Assembly (NCBI RefSeq): GCF_003116815.1 | Contig: NZ_QDKQ01000077.1 | Coordinates: 310,001-374,000 of the forward strand | Direction of reading: 5' to 3' | From: Caulobacter endophyticus | GTDB lineage: Bacteria > Pseudomonadota > Alphaproteobacteria > Caulobacterales > Caulobacteraceae | Length of the DNA: 64,000 nucleotides | In this document: positions 17,710 through 26,473 of the stretch, one piece after another | Numbering within the stretch: position 1 is the first letter of the stretch | How the letters are laid out: the number at the start of each line of letters is the position of its first letter | The notes under the pieces: generated by a model | Databases searched by the model: none | Told to the model about the DNA's origin: nothing | What the model saw: the letters and a program-made list of their open reading frames with translations, nothing else | Made by a program: the position numbers and the translations under genes

Positions 17710-18325
17710 TCGCGCCATTCATCGTCGAGCCTTTCTCGCCGGCGCGGTCACCGCCGTCGCCACGCCCGCAATGGCCCGCGCCGCCGACGGCTGGTCGTGG
17801 CTGAATGGACCGCGGACCTGGGCCTGGAAGGACGGCGTCCTGGTCTGCGAGGCCGGGGCCGGAACCGATTTCTGGCGGCGTACGGCCGGCGGCCCGCTGA
17901 TCGACAACGGCCATTTTTGGTTCCTCCGCCAGGCCGGCGACTTCGAGATGACCGCCGACCTGGCCGGCGACTACGCCGCCGACGCCGACCAGACCGGCCT
18001 GATGCTGCGCGTGGCGCCCGACCTCTGGATGAAGACCGGGGTAGAGCGCCTGGGCGGGCAATTGCACTCGGCCACCGTCTTCACCCGCGACTGGTCGGAT
18101 GGATCGTCGCTCGTGATCCCCACCGCGCCGTCCGTGCGGGTCAGGCTGCGCCGCTCGGGCCAGACCCTGTTCTGCGCCCACGCGGTGGGGCAGGGGGGCT
18201 TCGTCGACACCCGGCTTGGCCACCTGCCGATGCCGGACACGGTCGAGCTGGGGGTCATGGCCGCCTCGCCGGCCGGCAAGGGCTTCGAAGCCCGGATTTC
18301 AAACATAACGATCAAGAGTCTCTGA
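17699..18325 (+). CDS. Tat-exported DUF1349-like protein
   Basis: 208 residues from a TTG that overlaps the permease by 11 bases. A Tat-type signal, HRRAFLAGAVTAVATPAMARA, occupies the first 28 residues. The mature part has WKDGVLVCEAGAGTDFWR, ADQTGLMLRV, WMKTGVERLGG and a VELGVMAASPAG stretch, matching DUF1349 concanavalin-like beta-sandwich proteins. Such folds often bind carbohydrate, and the next gene encodes an exported hexosaminidase. Catalytic function is unknown. No other start fits the signal peptide better. Confidence 0.75.
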   Translation: MSSDRAIHRRAFLAGAVTAVATPAMARAADGWSWLNGPRTWAWKDGVLVCEAGAGTDFWRRTAGGPLIDNGHFWFLRQAGDFEMTADLAGDYAADADQTGLMLRVAPDLWMKTGVERLGGQLHSATVFTRDWSDGSSLVIPTAPSVRVRLRRSGQTLFCAHAVGQGGFVDTRLGHLPMPDTVELGVMAASPAGKGFEARISNITIKSL

Positions 18326-18348
18326 AAAGAGGCCGCTGGGAGCTGACC

Positions 18349-20649
18349 ATGCCTTTCGCCCTCCGACCCGCCCTGGCCGCCGTCGCGCTGGCCGCCGTGC
18401 TTCCCGCGCCGGCCCTGGCCGCGCAGGCCTTCGCCGTCACGCCGGCCCCGGCCAAGATTGCGCCGGCCCACGGCTCCCTGGCCCTGCGCGCAGGCGACGC
18501 GGTCTGGATCGCGGCCGGCGACGCGGAAGCCAGGATCGCGGCCCAGTGGCTGGTCGACACCCTGGCGGCCACGCGCGGCGTACGCCTTTCGATCAGGGAG
18601 GGCGAGCCGACCGGCTCGGGCGGCGTGGTGCTGTCGCGCGGCGGTCCGGCTGGCGAGGCCTACGTCCTGGACGTCTCGTCCCAGCGCGCGCAGATCCGCG
18701 CCCAGAACAAGGCGGGCCTGTTCTACGGCGCGGTGTCGCTGTGGCAGCTGGCGGCGCAGGAAAAGGCCGGCGCGCCCGTCCGCGTGCAGGCCGTGCGCAT
18801 CGAGGACGCCCCGCGCTTTTCCTGGCGCGGCCTGATGCTCGACAGCACCCGCCACTACCAGAGCCTGCCGACGATCAAGCGGATCATCGACGGCATGGCC
18901 AGCCTGAAGCTCAACACCCTGCACTGGCACCTGACCGACGACCAGGGCTGGCGCTTGGAGATCAAGAAATACCCCAACCTCACCGACCACGGCGCCTGGC
19001 GGCGTCCGGCCGGGGCGGCGGGCTACAAGGCCTCAGGCGAGGAGGTCCGCTACGGCGGCTTCTACACCCAGGATCAGGCGCGCGAGATCGTCGCCTACGC
19101 CGCCGCCCGCAGCATCGTCGTCGTGCCCGAGATCGAGATGCCAGGCCACGCCCAGGCGGCGATCTCCAGCTATCCGCGCCTCGGCACGCGCCCGGCCGCC
19201 GATCGCGTGATGGCCGACTGGGGCGTCTATCCCGACATCTTCAACGTCGACGACGAGACCTTCGCCTTCCTGGAGGACGTGCTCGACGAGGTGATGGCGA
19301 TCTTCCCTTCGGAATACATCCATGTCGGCGGCGACGAGGCGCTGAAGGCCCAGTGGGAGGCCAGCCCGAAGATCCAGGCCCGCATGAAGGAACTGGGCCT
19401 GGCCGACGAGCACGCCCTGCAGAGCTACTTCATCCAGCGCATCGAAAAGCATCTCAACGCCAAGGGCCGCCGCCTGGTCGGCTGGGACGAGATCCTTGAA
19501 GGCGGCCTTGCCCCCAACGCCACGGTCATGTCCTGGCGCGGGCTGGAGGGCGCCGTCGCCGCCGCCAAGCAGGGCCACGACACCGTGCTGGCGCCGGGAC
19601 CGGTTCTGTATTTCGACCATCGCCAGAGCACTTCGCCCGACGAGCCGCCCGGCCGCGGCAAGCTCTCGACGCTGAAGACCGTCTACGCCTTCGACGCCGA
19701 GCCGTCGGAGCTGACGCCCGAGCAGCACAAGCACGTGCTGGGCATGCAGGCCACGATGTTCAGCGAGCACATCCGCACCGACGAGCGGGCGGTGACCATG
19801 CTGTTCCCGCGCCTGGCGGCTCTCGCCGAAAACGCCTGGACCCCGCGCGAGCGGCAGGGCTGGGCCGGTTTCGAGGATCGCCTGCCGGCGACGCTCGGCC
19901 GCCTGTCGGACCTGGGTCTGGCCTACGACGCCGTGCCATTCGAGCCGCAGGCCACGTTCGACTGGCCCAGGGGGAGCCAGATCGGCGCCAGCCTCGACAC
20001 CGGCCTGCAGGTCGGCGAGGTGCGCTACACCACCGACGGCTCCGAACCGACTGCGGCATCGCTGCGCTACGCTGCGCCGCTGAAGCTGTCGGCCGGGTCG
20101 CAGTTGAAGGCCCGCACCTTCCAGGGAAAGCATCCGCTGGGCCGTGTGCGGGCCTGGAACGTCACCGCCGACACGGCGCTGACCCGTCGTTCACACCAGC
20201 TGACCCGGTGCACCGAGGGCCTGATCCTCAATCTCGAAGACGATGGGGCCAATGCCAAGGGCGAGCGCGCGACCTTCCTGCTCGACATCCTCAACCCGTG
20301 CTGGATCTGGAAGGACGCCGACCTCTCGGCGGGCGCAAAGCTGACCGTCACGGTCGGCCAGCTGCCCTACAACTTCCAGCTCGGCAACAAGCTGGAGCCG
20401 CTGCCGGTGCGGCCGCCCTCGCGTCCCGAGGGCGAGCTTGAGGTGCGCTTCGGCTGCAAGGGGCCGCGCCTGGCGACCGTGCCGCTGACGCAGGCGGCCA
20501 AGAACTCGGCGCTGACCGATATCGTCGTCGACGTCCCGCCGCGCGGTCTGGGCGACATCTGCTTCACCTTCGCCAGCAAGGCCATCGAGCCGATGTGGGC
20601 CTTGCACAGCGTGCGCATCACGCCAGGCATGGTGGCGAAGGCTGACTGA
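18349..20649 (+). CDS. Exported beta-N-acetylhexosaminidase, glycoside hydrolase family 20
   Basis: 766 residues from the ATG at 18349; the frame is open further upstream but that part lies inside the DUF1349 gene. Signal peptide residues 1-24 end in ALAA. A GH20b N-terminal domain is followed by the catalytic barrel: RGLMLDSTRHYQ, LHWHLTDDQGWRLEIKKYP, EIEMPGHAQA and the catalytic Asp329-Glu330 pair in HVGGDEALK, then WDEILEGGL. The last 200 residues carry a chitobiase C-terminal-like beta domain. It removes terminal GlcNAc or GalNAc from chitin oligomers, peptidoglycan fragments or glycoconjugates. Periplasmic or outer-membrane action is inferred from the signal peptide. Confidence 0.95.
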   Translation: MPFALRPALAAVALAAVLPAPALAAQAFAVTPAPAKIAPAHGSLALRAGDAVWIAAGDAEARIAAQWLVDTLAATRGVRLSIREGEPTGSGGVVLSRGGPAGEAYVLDVSSQRAQIRAQNKAGLFYGAVSLWQLAAQEKAGAPVRVQAVRIEDAPRFSWRGLMLDSTRHYQSLPTIKRIIDGMASLKLNTLHWHLTDDQGWRLEIKKYPNLTDHGAWRRPAGAAGYKASGEEVRYGGFYTQDQAREIVAYAAARSIVVVPEIEMPGHAQAAISSYPRLGTRPAADRVMADWGVYPDIFNVDDETFAFLEDVLDEVMAIFPSEYIHVGGDEALKAQWEASPKIQARMKELGLADEHALQSYFIQRIEKHLNAKGRRLVGWDEILEGGLAPNATVMSWRGLEGAVAAAKQGHDTVLAPGPVLYFDHRQSTSPDEPPGRGKLSTLKTVYAFDAEPSELTPEQHKHVLGMQATMFSEHIRTDERAVTMLFPRLAALAENAWTPRERQGWAGFEDRLPATLGRLSDLGLAYDAVPFEPQATFDWPRGSQIGASLDTGLQVGEVRYTTDGSEPTAASLRYAAPLKLSAGSQLKARTFQGKHPLGRVRAWNVTADTALTRRSHQLTRCTEGLILNLEDDGANAKGERATFLLDILNPCWIWKDADLSAGAKLTVTVGQLPYNFQLGNKLEPLPVRPPSRPEGELEVRFGCKGPRLATVPLTQAAKNSALTDIVVDVPPRGLGDICFTFASKAIEPMWALHSVRITPGMVAKAD

Positions 20650-20654
20650 GGCTA

Positions 20655-20689
20655 GCTCGTCATCCCGGGCGAGGGCCGGGATGACGAGC
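20655..20689. terminator. Bidirectional hairpin between convergent genes
   Basis: A perfect 14-base inverted repeat, GCTCGTCATCCCGG with its complement, encloses a 7-base loop. It stands between the stops of the hexosaminidase and the leftward receptor. There is no T-run, so it may be a dispersed palindromic element that also works as a terminator on both strands. Confidence 0.6.
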
Positions 20690-20738
20690 GCCTTGGCGGC
20701 GCCGGGAGGGGGCCGAGGCGCCGCCGGTCGGGCCTGTC

Positions 20739-22787
20739 CTAGAACAGCGCCCGCAGACCCAGCACCACGTTGCGCCCGCGCAGCGGGGCCGAGGTGCTGA
20801 CGAACGAGGCGTGGTTCAGCGCGCGCTCGTCCAGGAGGTTGGTTCCGCGCAGGAACAGCTGGCCGATCACCGGACCCATCGGCAGGTCGTAGGCCACGGT
20901 GGCGTTGACCATGTTGTAGCCCGGGGTCTGGCTTTCGAAGGCGGCGATGCGGTCCTGGTCGAAGACCCGGACATATTCCACATTGCCGCTCCAGGCCCCG
21001 CTCTTCAGGTCGCTGCGCGCGCCCAGTCGTCCCGCCGGAACGCGGGGCAGGTCGCCGCCGCCGTCCTTCAGCTTGGCCCGCACGTAGTCGCCGAACGCGG
21101 TCACAGACAGCCAAGGCTTCAGTTTCTGGGTCAGTTGCCCCTCGATGCCGGTGAAGCGCGCGTCGTCCTGGGCGTAGCGCACAAGGCGGAAGTCCTCGTA
21201 GCGGTCCAGCGTGTCGGCATAGATGTAGCCGTCGTATTCGTAGCGATAGACGCTGGCCGAGAAGGTCGTCGACCCTTGCGTCTTGCGCAGGCCCAGCTCG
21301 ACCGAGGCGGCGGTCTCCACGTCGAGGTCGGCCGAGCCGATCTCATAGGTGTTGGTCGCCAGGTGCACGCCGCGGGCATAGAGTTCCTGGGCGCTGGGCG
21401 CGCGCTGCGAGCGGGCGACCGACAGCGAGGCCACATAGCCCGGCGTGAAGGTCCAGCTCGCCGCCGCCGAGGCCGAGAACGGCTTGTGCTCGGCGTCCGC
21501 GCGGCCAAGCGCGCTGGCGTCCTGCCATTCCTGGCGAAGGGCGCCTTCGAAGCGCCAATCGCCGGCGACATATTCCTCGACCACGAACAGCGCCGTGGTC
21601 TTGGTGCGGCTCTGCGGGATGAAGGCCTCCTCACCGACGGCCGAGAAGTCGCTCTTGCCCACCTGCACGCCGACCACGCCGCGCACCCCGCCGATCGGCG
21701 CGTGCTGGGCCTCGATGCGGGCGTCATAACCCTCGTTGCCGAAGGTGGTGGCGATGACGCCTTCCTCCTTCTCGTGGTGGCGATAGTCGGTGTAGCCGGC
21801 CCGCAGGCGGATACGCTCGATACCGGCGAACGGGTCGTTGATCTCGCCGCGCACGTCCAGCCGCTTGCTCAGCAGGTCGACGATCGGAACGCCGTGGTCT
21901 TCGCCCTCATGGTCGTGATCGTGGTCGTCCTCGTCGCCGTGATCGTCGTGGCCGCCGCAGTGCAGGGTCGAGCCGTGCGGGTGGCAGGACTCGTACTCGT
22001 GAGTGTGGCCTGGCAGGCCGTATTTGCTGTTCTGCTGGGTGTAGGCCGCGCCCAGATAGCCGCGCGAGCCGATCCACGAGAGGCCCAGGGTCGCCGTCGA
22101 GGTGCGGTTGAACGAGCCGGCCACGGTCGAGCTGTCGAAGTCGGGAACCTCGTAGTCGTCGGTCCGACGCTCGGCCGCCTCGATGCGCACCGCGAACTGG
22201 CCGACGCCCGCCGTCAATCCGACCACGCCGGCCCGCTCGTTGTCGGCCGAGCCGAAGCGTACTTCGGCCACGCCGTCGCCGCCCAGCGGCGGGATCTGGG
22301 TGGGGATCTTGCGGTCGATCAGGTTGACCGCACCGCCGATCGCGCCGCCGCCATAGAGCAGGGCGCTGGGGCCGCGCAGGATTTCCACGCCCTCCAGCAG
22401 CAGGGGCTCGCCCGAGACGGCGTGGTCGGGCGAAACCTCCGAGGCGTCCATCAGGGCCGCGCCCTCGCTAAGCACCTTCACGCGCGGGGCCGTCTGGCCC
22501 CGGATCACTGGCCGGCTGGCGCCGCCGCCGAAGGTGTCGGAGTTGACGCCCGGAATACCGTTCAGGGTCTCGCCCAGCGTCGACTGGCGGCGCTGCACGA
22601 ACGCGTCGCCGTTCAGCACCGCCACGCTGGAGATCACTTCCTTGCCCGAGCGGCCCAGCGGGTCGGCGGTGACCACCACGCCCTCGACGTCGGTCCCGCC
22701 CGGACCCGATTGTGCCGCCAGCGCCCAGGTCGGAGCGACCAGCGCCGTAAGGCTGCCGGCGGTGAGAAGGATGCTTCGAAGTTGCAT
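20739..22787 (-). CDS. ZnuD/ZnuK-like TonB-dependent receptor with His-rich loop
   Basis: 682 residues. A signal peptide covers residues 1-24. The plug has VEGVVVTADPLGRSG, GETLNGIPGVNSDTFGGGASRPVIRGQTAPRVKVL-type sequence and GPSALLYGGGAIGGAVN; the barrel ends in ALF. An extracellular loop around residues 255-300 is packed with His, Asp and Cys (ESCHPHGSTLHCGGHDDHG and following), as in zinc receptors of the ZnuD class. Length and sequence layout also fit that class. A Zur-like palindrome lies 41 bases before the start. The predicted role is zinc import when zinc is scarce. Confidence 0.88.
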   Translation of the reverse strand: MQLRSILLTAGSLTALVAPTWALAAQSGPGGTDVEGVVVTADPLGRSGKEVISSVAVLNGDAFVQRRQSTLGETLNGIPGVNSDTFGGGASRPVIRGQTAPRVKVLSEGAALMDASEVSPDHAVSGEPLLLEGVEILRGPSALLYGGGAIGGAVNLIDRKIPTQIPPLGGDGVAEVRFGSADNERAGVVGLTAGVGQFAVRIEAAERRTDDYEVPDFDSSTVAGSFNRTSTATLGLSWIGSRGYLGAAYTQQNSKYGLPGHTHEYESCHPHGSTLHCGGHDDHGDEDDHDHDHEGEDHGVPIVDLLSKRLDVRGEINDPFAGIERIRLRAGYTDYRHHEKEEGVIATTFGNEGYDARIEAQHAPIGGVRGVVGVQVGKSDFSAVGEEAFIPQSRTKTTALFVVEEYVAGDWRFEGALRQEWQDASALGRADAEHKPFSASAAASWTFTPGYVASLSVARSQRAPSAQELYARGVHLATNTYEIGSADLDVETAASVELGLRKTQGSTTFSASVYRYEYDGYIYADTLDRYEDFRLVRYAQDDARFTGIEGQLTQKLKPWLSVTAFGDYVRAKLKDGGGDLPRVPAGRLGARSDLKSGAWSGNVEYVRVFDQDRIAAFESQTPGYNMVNATVAYDLPMGPVIGQLFLRGTNLLDERALNHASFVSTSAPLRGRNVVLGLRALF

Positions 22788-22827
22788 GGAACGCTGACCC
22801 CATCTAACAATAGTCTAAGGTCAACTA

Positions 22828-22842
22828 TGTTATAACGTAACA
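22828..22842. promoter_or_regulatory. Candidate Zur box
   Basis: TGTTATAACGTAACA has TGTTA and TAACA arms and resembles the TGTTATAnTATAACA consensus of alphaproteobacterial Zur sites. It lies in an AT-rich promoter patch 41 bases upstream of the His-rich receptor's ATG. Zinc-dependent repression of the receptor is inferred. Confidence 0.6.
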
Positions 22843-22888
22843 ATAAGCAACCCACGGTGGGCCTATTTTTCATCCAAACTGGTTGATG

Positions 22889-23563
22889 TCAGGCGCGTTG
22901 GGCGCTGGGCGGCTCGCCGATCAGGCGCGCGCAGATGGCTTCGGCGGTTTCAGGGTCGCGGTCGACGATGGCCTGGGCGAGCGCCCTGTGCAGCACCACG
23001 TCGGCCATCTGCTCTCCGGGGGTCTGTTTCTCCATCTGCCAGATCCAGAACCGTGTCGCGACGTTCTGCAGGGCGATGACGAAGCGGGCTAGGGTGGGGT
23101 TCTGGGCGGCGAAGGCCACTGCACGGTGGAAGGCATGGTCCATGGCCAGCATGGCCCGGAAGTCGCCAGCCTTGATCGCCGCTTCGGCCCCCTCGAAAGC
23201 GGCGGTGATGGCTACCAGGTCCGCCGGGCGGCGGTTGCGGGCGGCCAGCGCCGCCGTGCGGCCTTCCAGCATCCGCCGCACCTCGAAGGCATGCTCGATC
23301 TCGGTGACGTCCATCGGCGCGACGATGGTGCCGACGCGCGGCCGGCGCACGACCAGGCCTTCGATGGCGAGGCGGCCCAGCGCCTCGCGCACGCCCGCCA
23401 CCCCGCCGGCGTAGCGGGCGGCCAGGGCCTTCTCCTCCAGCACCTGCATCGGCGGCAGCTCGCCCAGGATGATATCCTGCAGGATCAGTTCGTAGAGCCG
23501 CGCCTTCTGCAGTCCCGGCGCCCAGTCGCCATGGGGCTCGACGCTGTTCAGGGGGCCCTTCAT
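22889..23563 (-). CDS. GntR family (FadR/FCD type) transcriptional regulator
   Basis: 224 residues from the ATG at 23563; a second candidate ATG at 23644 would add 27 residues. Neither has a clear ribosome site. The N-terminal winged helix spans about residues 20-85 (LYELILQDIILGELPP to EGLVVRRPRVGTIV). The FCD ligand domain follows, with EIEHAFEVRRMLEG, AMDHAFHRAVAFAAQNP and VLHRALAQAIVDRDPETAE. The usual SRTPVREAL of the recognition helix reads AGVREAL after YAGGV, so the DNA-contacting Ser-Arg is lost. It faces away from ribD with a short shared upstream region. The target genes and ligand are unknown. Confidence 0.82.
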   Translation of the reverse strand: MKGPLNSVEPHGDWAPGLQKARLYELILQDIILGELPPMQVLEEKALAARYAGGVAGVREALGRLAIEGLVVRRPRVGTIVAPMDVTEIEHAFEVRRMLEGRTAALAARNRRPADLVAITAAFEGAEAAIKAGDFRAMLAMDHAFHRAVAFAAQNPTLARFVIALQNVATRFWIWQMEKQTPGEQMADVVLHRALAQAIVDRDPETAEAICARLIGEPPSAQRA

Positions 23564-23707
23564 GGCCGGTTCAAAGGCTGCGCGCGCATGCTCACGCTCG
23601 TAGGCGCAAAACGCGCCGCCGTCATTTCCCGTGGGCTCTAACATGTAAGAGTTTCGAAAAGCGACCAACGCTTGGCGAGGGTTAGGAGGGCGGCCTAACT
23701 GCCCGCC

Positions 23708-24670
23708 ATGACGGCTCTTTCGCCTCCACCGCCGGCCATCGCCCGGGCCTTCCGCCTGGCCCTCGACGCCGCCTCCGCCTGGGCGGGCGCCACCGCGCCG
23801 AACCCGCCGGTGGGCTGCGCCGTGCTGGCCGTCGACGGCGAGGTGCTGGCGGTGCGGGCCCATCGGGGCGCGGGCCTGCCGCACGCCGAGACCGCCGCCC
23901 TGGACGCCTGCCGCGACCGCTGGGACGCGGTCCACAGCCTCGTCGTCACCCTGGAGCCTTGCAACCACCACGGCCGCACGCCGCCGTGCAGCGAGGCGAT
24001 CCTGGCCAGCACCGCACGCGCCGTCTGGATCGGCGCCCGCGATCCCAACCCTGCTGTCGCGGGCGGCGGGGCGGAGCGTCTGTCCGCGGCCGGCCTTGAC
24101 GTCGCCTTCGTCGAGGGACCGCTGGCGGCCGAGAGCGCCCGCCTGGTCGCCCCCTTCGCCATGCGCGCCACCCGGGGCCGTCCGTGGCTGACGCTGAAAC
24201 AGGCCTTCACCGCCGACGGTTCGATGATCCCGCCGCCGGGCCAGAAGACCTTCAGTTCGGAGGCCTCGCTCGATCTCGCACACGCCCTGCGCCGCCGCGC
24301 CGACGCGATGATCACCGGCTCTGGCACGATCCTGGCCGACGCCCCGCTGCTGACCGTCCGCCGCACGCCCGACCCGCGCCGCACGCCCCGTCGCCTTGCT
24401 ATCCTCGACCGTCGGGGGCGCGTACCCAGCGCCTACCTTGCCGCCGCCCGCGAGTGTGGCCTCGAACCTTCCATCCACCTCGATATCCCTGCGCTACTGG
24501 CGGATCTAGCTGACGGCGGCGCGCTGGAGGCCCTGGTCGAGGCGGGGCCGACCCTGTCGGCCGCCTTCCTCGCCGCTGGCCTTTGGGACGAGCACGTCAC
24601 CATCACCAAGGTCGCCCGGCCGGGCGATCCCGACACCGTCGAGACCGTCCTGCGTCGACCGGTCGTCTAG
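23708..24670 (+). CDS. ribD: Bifunctional pyrimidine deaminase/reductase RibD
   Basis: 320 residues. The deaminase domain has the zinc motif PHAET near residue 58 and EPCNHHGRTPPC near 82-93, plus APNPPVGCAV. The reductase domain starts at RGRPWLTLKQAFTADGSM and includes ITGSGTILADAPLLTVR. RibD carries out the second and third steps of riboflavin synthesis. The reductase part is somewhat short. First gene of the rib operon, with GGAGGG about 15 bases upstream. The 60-base leader is too short for an FMN riboswitch. Confidence 0.95.
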   Translation: MTALSPPPPAIARAFRLALDAASAWAGATAPNPPVGCAVLAVDGEVLAVRAHRGAGLPHAETAALDACRDRWDAVHSLVVTLEPCNHHGRTPPCSEAILASTARAVWIGARDPNPAVAGGGAERLSAAGLDVAFVEGPLAAESARLVAPFAMRATRGRPWLTLKQAFTADGSMIPPPGQKTFSSEASLDLAHALRRRADAMITGSGTILADAPLLTVRRTPDPRRTPRRLAILDRRGRVPSAYLAAARECGLEPSIHLDIPALLADLADGGALEALVEAGPTLSAAFLAAGLWDEHVTITKVARPGDPDTVETVLRRPVV

Positions 24671-24678
24671 GAGCCCGC

Positions 24679-25302
24679 ATGTTCTCCGGCATCATCGAAA
24701 CTCTGGGCGAGGTCGTCGCCGTCGCCCCCGAGAACGGCGCGCTGCGGCTGTCGCTGGCCACCGGCTTTCCCGATCTGGCCCTGGGCGAAAGCGTCGCCGT
24801 CAACGGAGTCTGCCTGACCGTCGTGCGCCACGACCCCGGCGGCGGGGCCGACTTCTTCGTCAGCCCCGAGACCCTGGCCCGCACCAGCCTGGGCGTGGCC
24901 GGCGTCGGAACGGTGCTCAACCTCGAACGGGCCGTGACCTTGTCGACCCGCCTGTCGGGACACCTCGTCCAGGGCCATGTCGACGGCGTCGCGCGCCTTG
25001 TCGAAGCGATCGACGACGGCGGCTCGCGCCGGCTGACGCTCAGCCTACCGGGGTCCTTGCGCCCCTTCTGCGTCGAGAAGGGCTCGATCGCGCTGGACGG
25101 GATCAGCCTGACCCTCAACAGCGTCGGCCCGCCCGACGCCGAGGGACGCTTTCCGGTCGGGATCACGATCATTCCCCATACCTGGACCCACACCAACCTG
25201 CAGCACGCCCTCATCGGCGCCTCGATCAATGTCGAGGTCGACGTGCTGGCCAAATACGTGGAGCGGCTATGTCACGCCTATCTGACGCCCTCGAACGCCT
25301 GA
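24679..25302 (+). CDS. ribE: Riboflavin synthase alpha subunit
   Basis: 207 residues from the ATG at 24679, eight bases after ribD, with AGGAG in the gap. Two tandem lumazine-binding domains each open with a conserved start (MFSGIIETLGEV and HLVQGHVDGVARL) and include GESVAVNGVCLTV and KGSIALDGISLTL. It dismutates two molecules of 6,7-dimethyl-8-ribityllumazine to riboflavin. The next gene starts inside its end. Confidence 0.96.
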   Translation: MFSGIIETLGEVVAVAPENGALRLSLATGFPDLALGESVAVNGVCLTVVRHDPGGGADFFVSPETLARTSLGVAGVGTVLNLERAVTLSTRLSGHLVQGHVDGVARLVEAIDDGGSRRLTLSLPGSLRPFCVEKGSIALDGISLTLNSVGPPDAEGRFPVGITIIPHTWTHTNLQHALIGASINVEVDVLAKYVERLCHAYLTPSNA

Positions 25303-26459
25303 AGTCCGGCGGCATGATCATCCTCGTCGATGACGAGGACCGCGAGAACGAGGGCGACCTGGTGCTTGGCGCCCAGTTCGCCGACGCCCCCGCCATCGCC
25401 TTCATGGCCAAGGCCGCCAGCGGCCTGATCTGCCTGGCCATGGAGCCCGACGCCATCGATCGCCTGGGCCTGCCGCCGATGGTGGCCGATAATCGCACAC
25501 GGCGCAGCACCGCCTTCACCGTGTCGATCGAGGCGGCGGTCGGGGTCGACACCGGCATCTCGGCCTTCGATCGCGCCCTGACCATCCAGGCCGCCGTAGC
25601 GCCTAGCGCCAAGGCCGCCGACCTCGTCTCGCCTGGTCACGTGTTCCCGCTGCGGGCCGTGCCCGGCGGCGTGCTGGCCCGCGCCGGTCACACCGAGGCT
25701 TCGGTGGAGTTGATGCGGCTGGCCGGGCTTAACCCCGCCGCCGTCATCTGCGAGGTGATGAACGACGACGGGAGCATGGCCCGCCGCGACGACCTGGAGC
25801 ACTTCGGCGGCCGTCACGATCTGCCGATCCTGACCATCGCCGAATTGGTCGAGCACCTGCGCGGGCAGGGCGTGGAACCGGTCGCCGTGGCGCATCTGCC
25901 CTCGACGCACGGTGGCGAGTTCGAGGTTCGCGCCTTTCGTGACCGCGCCACCGGTGTCGAGCATCTGGTCCTGATGAAAGGGACGCTGGGCGATACGCCG
26001 CTGGTGCGGGTGCATTCTGAATGCCTGACCGGCGACGCCCTGGGCTCCCAGCGTTGCGACTGCGGCGCCCAGCTTCAGGCCTCGATGCGCCGTATCGGCG
26101 AAGAGGGCGGGGCGATCGTCTATCTGCGCGGCCACGAGGGCAGGGGCCTTGGCCTCGCCAACAAGATCGCCGCCTACGCCTTGCAGGACGAGGGGCTGGA
26201 CACCGTCGAGGCCAACCGGGCCCTGGGCTTCGCCGACGACCCGCGCGACTACGCCGCCGCCGTCGCCATGCTCAAGAGCCTGGGCGTCGATCGCCTGCGC
26301 CTGCTCAGCAACAACCCGCGCAAGGGCGCGGCCCTCCGCGCTGGCGGGATCGAGGTGGTCGAGCAGGTCCCCCTGCTGGCCCCCGTCACCCCGCACAACG
26401 CCGCCTATCTCGCCGCCAAGCGCGACAAGCTGGGCCACGGCCTGGCCCGCGCCTCCTGA
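25269..26459 (+). CDS. ribBA: Bifunctional DHBP synthase / GTP cyclohydrolase II
   Basis: 396 residues overlapping ribE by 34 bases. The RibB half carries DDEDRENEGDL and RAGHTEASVEL. The RibA half carries the GTP cyclohydrolase II zinc cysteines in SECLTGDALGSQRCDCGAQL, then YLRGHEGRGLG and LLSNNPRKG. RibB makes 3,4-dihydroxy-2-butanone 4-phosphate, and RibA opens GTP to start the pyrimidine branch. In some proteobacteria the RibA half of such fusions is inactive; here the catalytic motifs appear intact. Confidence 0.95.
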   Translation: MSRLSDALERLKSGGMIILVDDEDRENEGDLVLGAQFADAPAIAFMAKAASGLICLAMEPDAIDRLGLPPMVADNRTRRSTAFTVSIEAAVGVDTGISAFDRALTIQAAVAPSAKAADLVSPGHVFPLRAVPGGVLARAGHTEASVELMRLAGLNPAAVICEVMNDDGSMARRDDLEHFGGRHDLPILTIAELVEHLRGQGVEPVAVAHLPSTHGGEFEVRAFRDRATGVEHLVLMKGTLGDTPLVRVHSECLTGDALGSQRCDCGAQLQASMRRIGEEGGAIVYLRGHEGRGLGLANKIAAYALQDEGLDTVEANRALGFADDPRDYAAAVAMLKSLGVDRLRLLSNNPRKGAALRAGGIEVVEQVPLLAPVTPHNAAYLAAKRDKLGHGLARAS

Positions 26460-26473
26460 CCTGGATCACTTCC

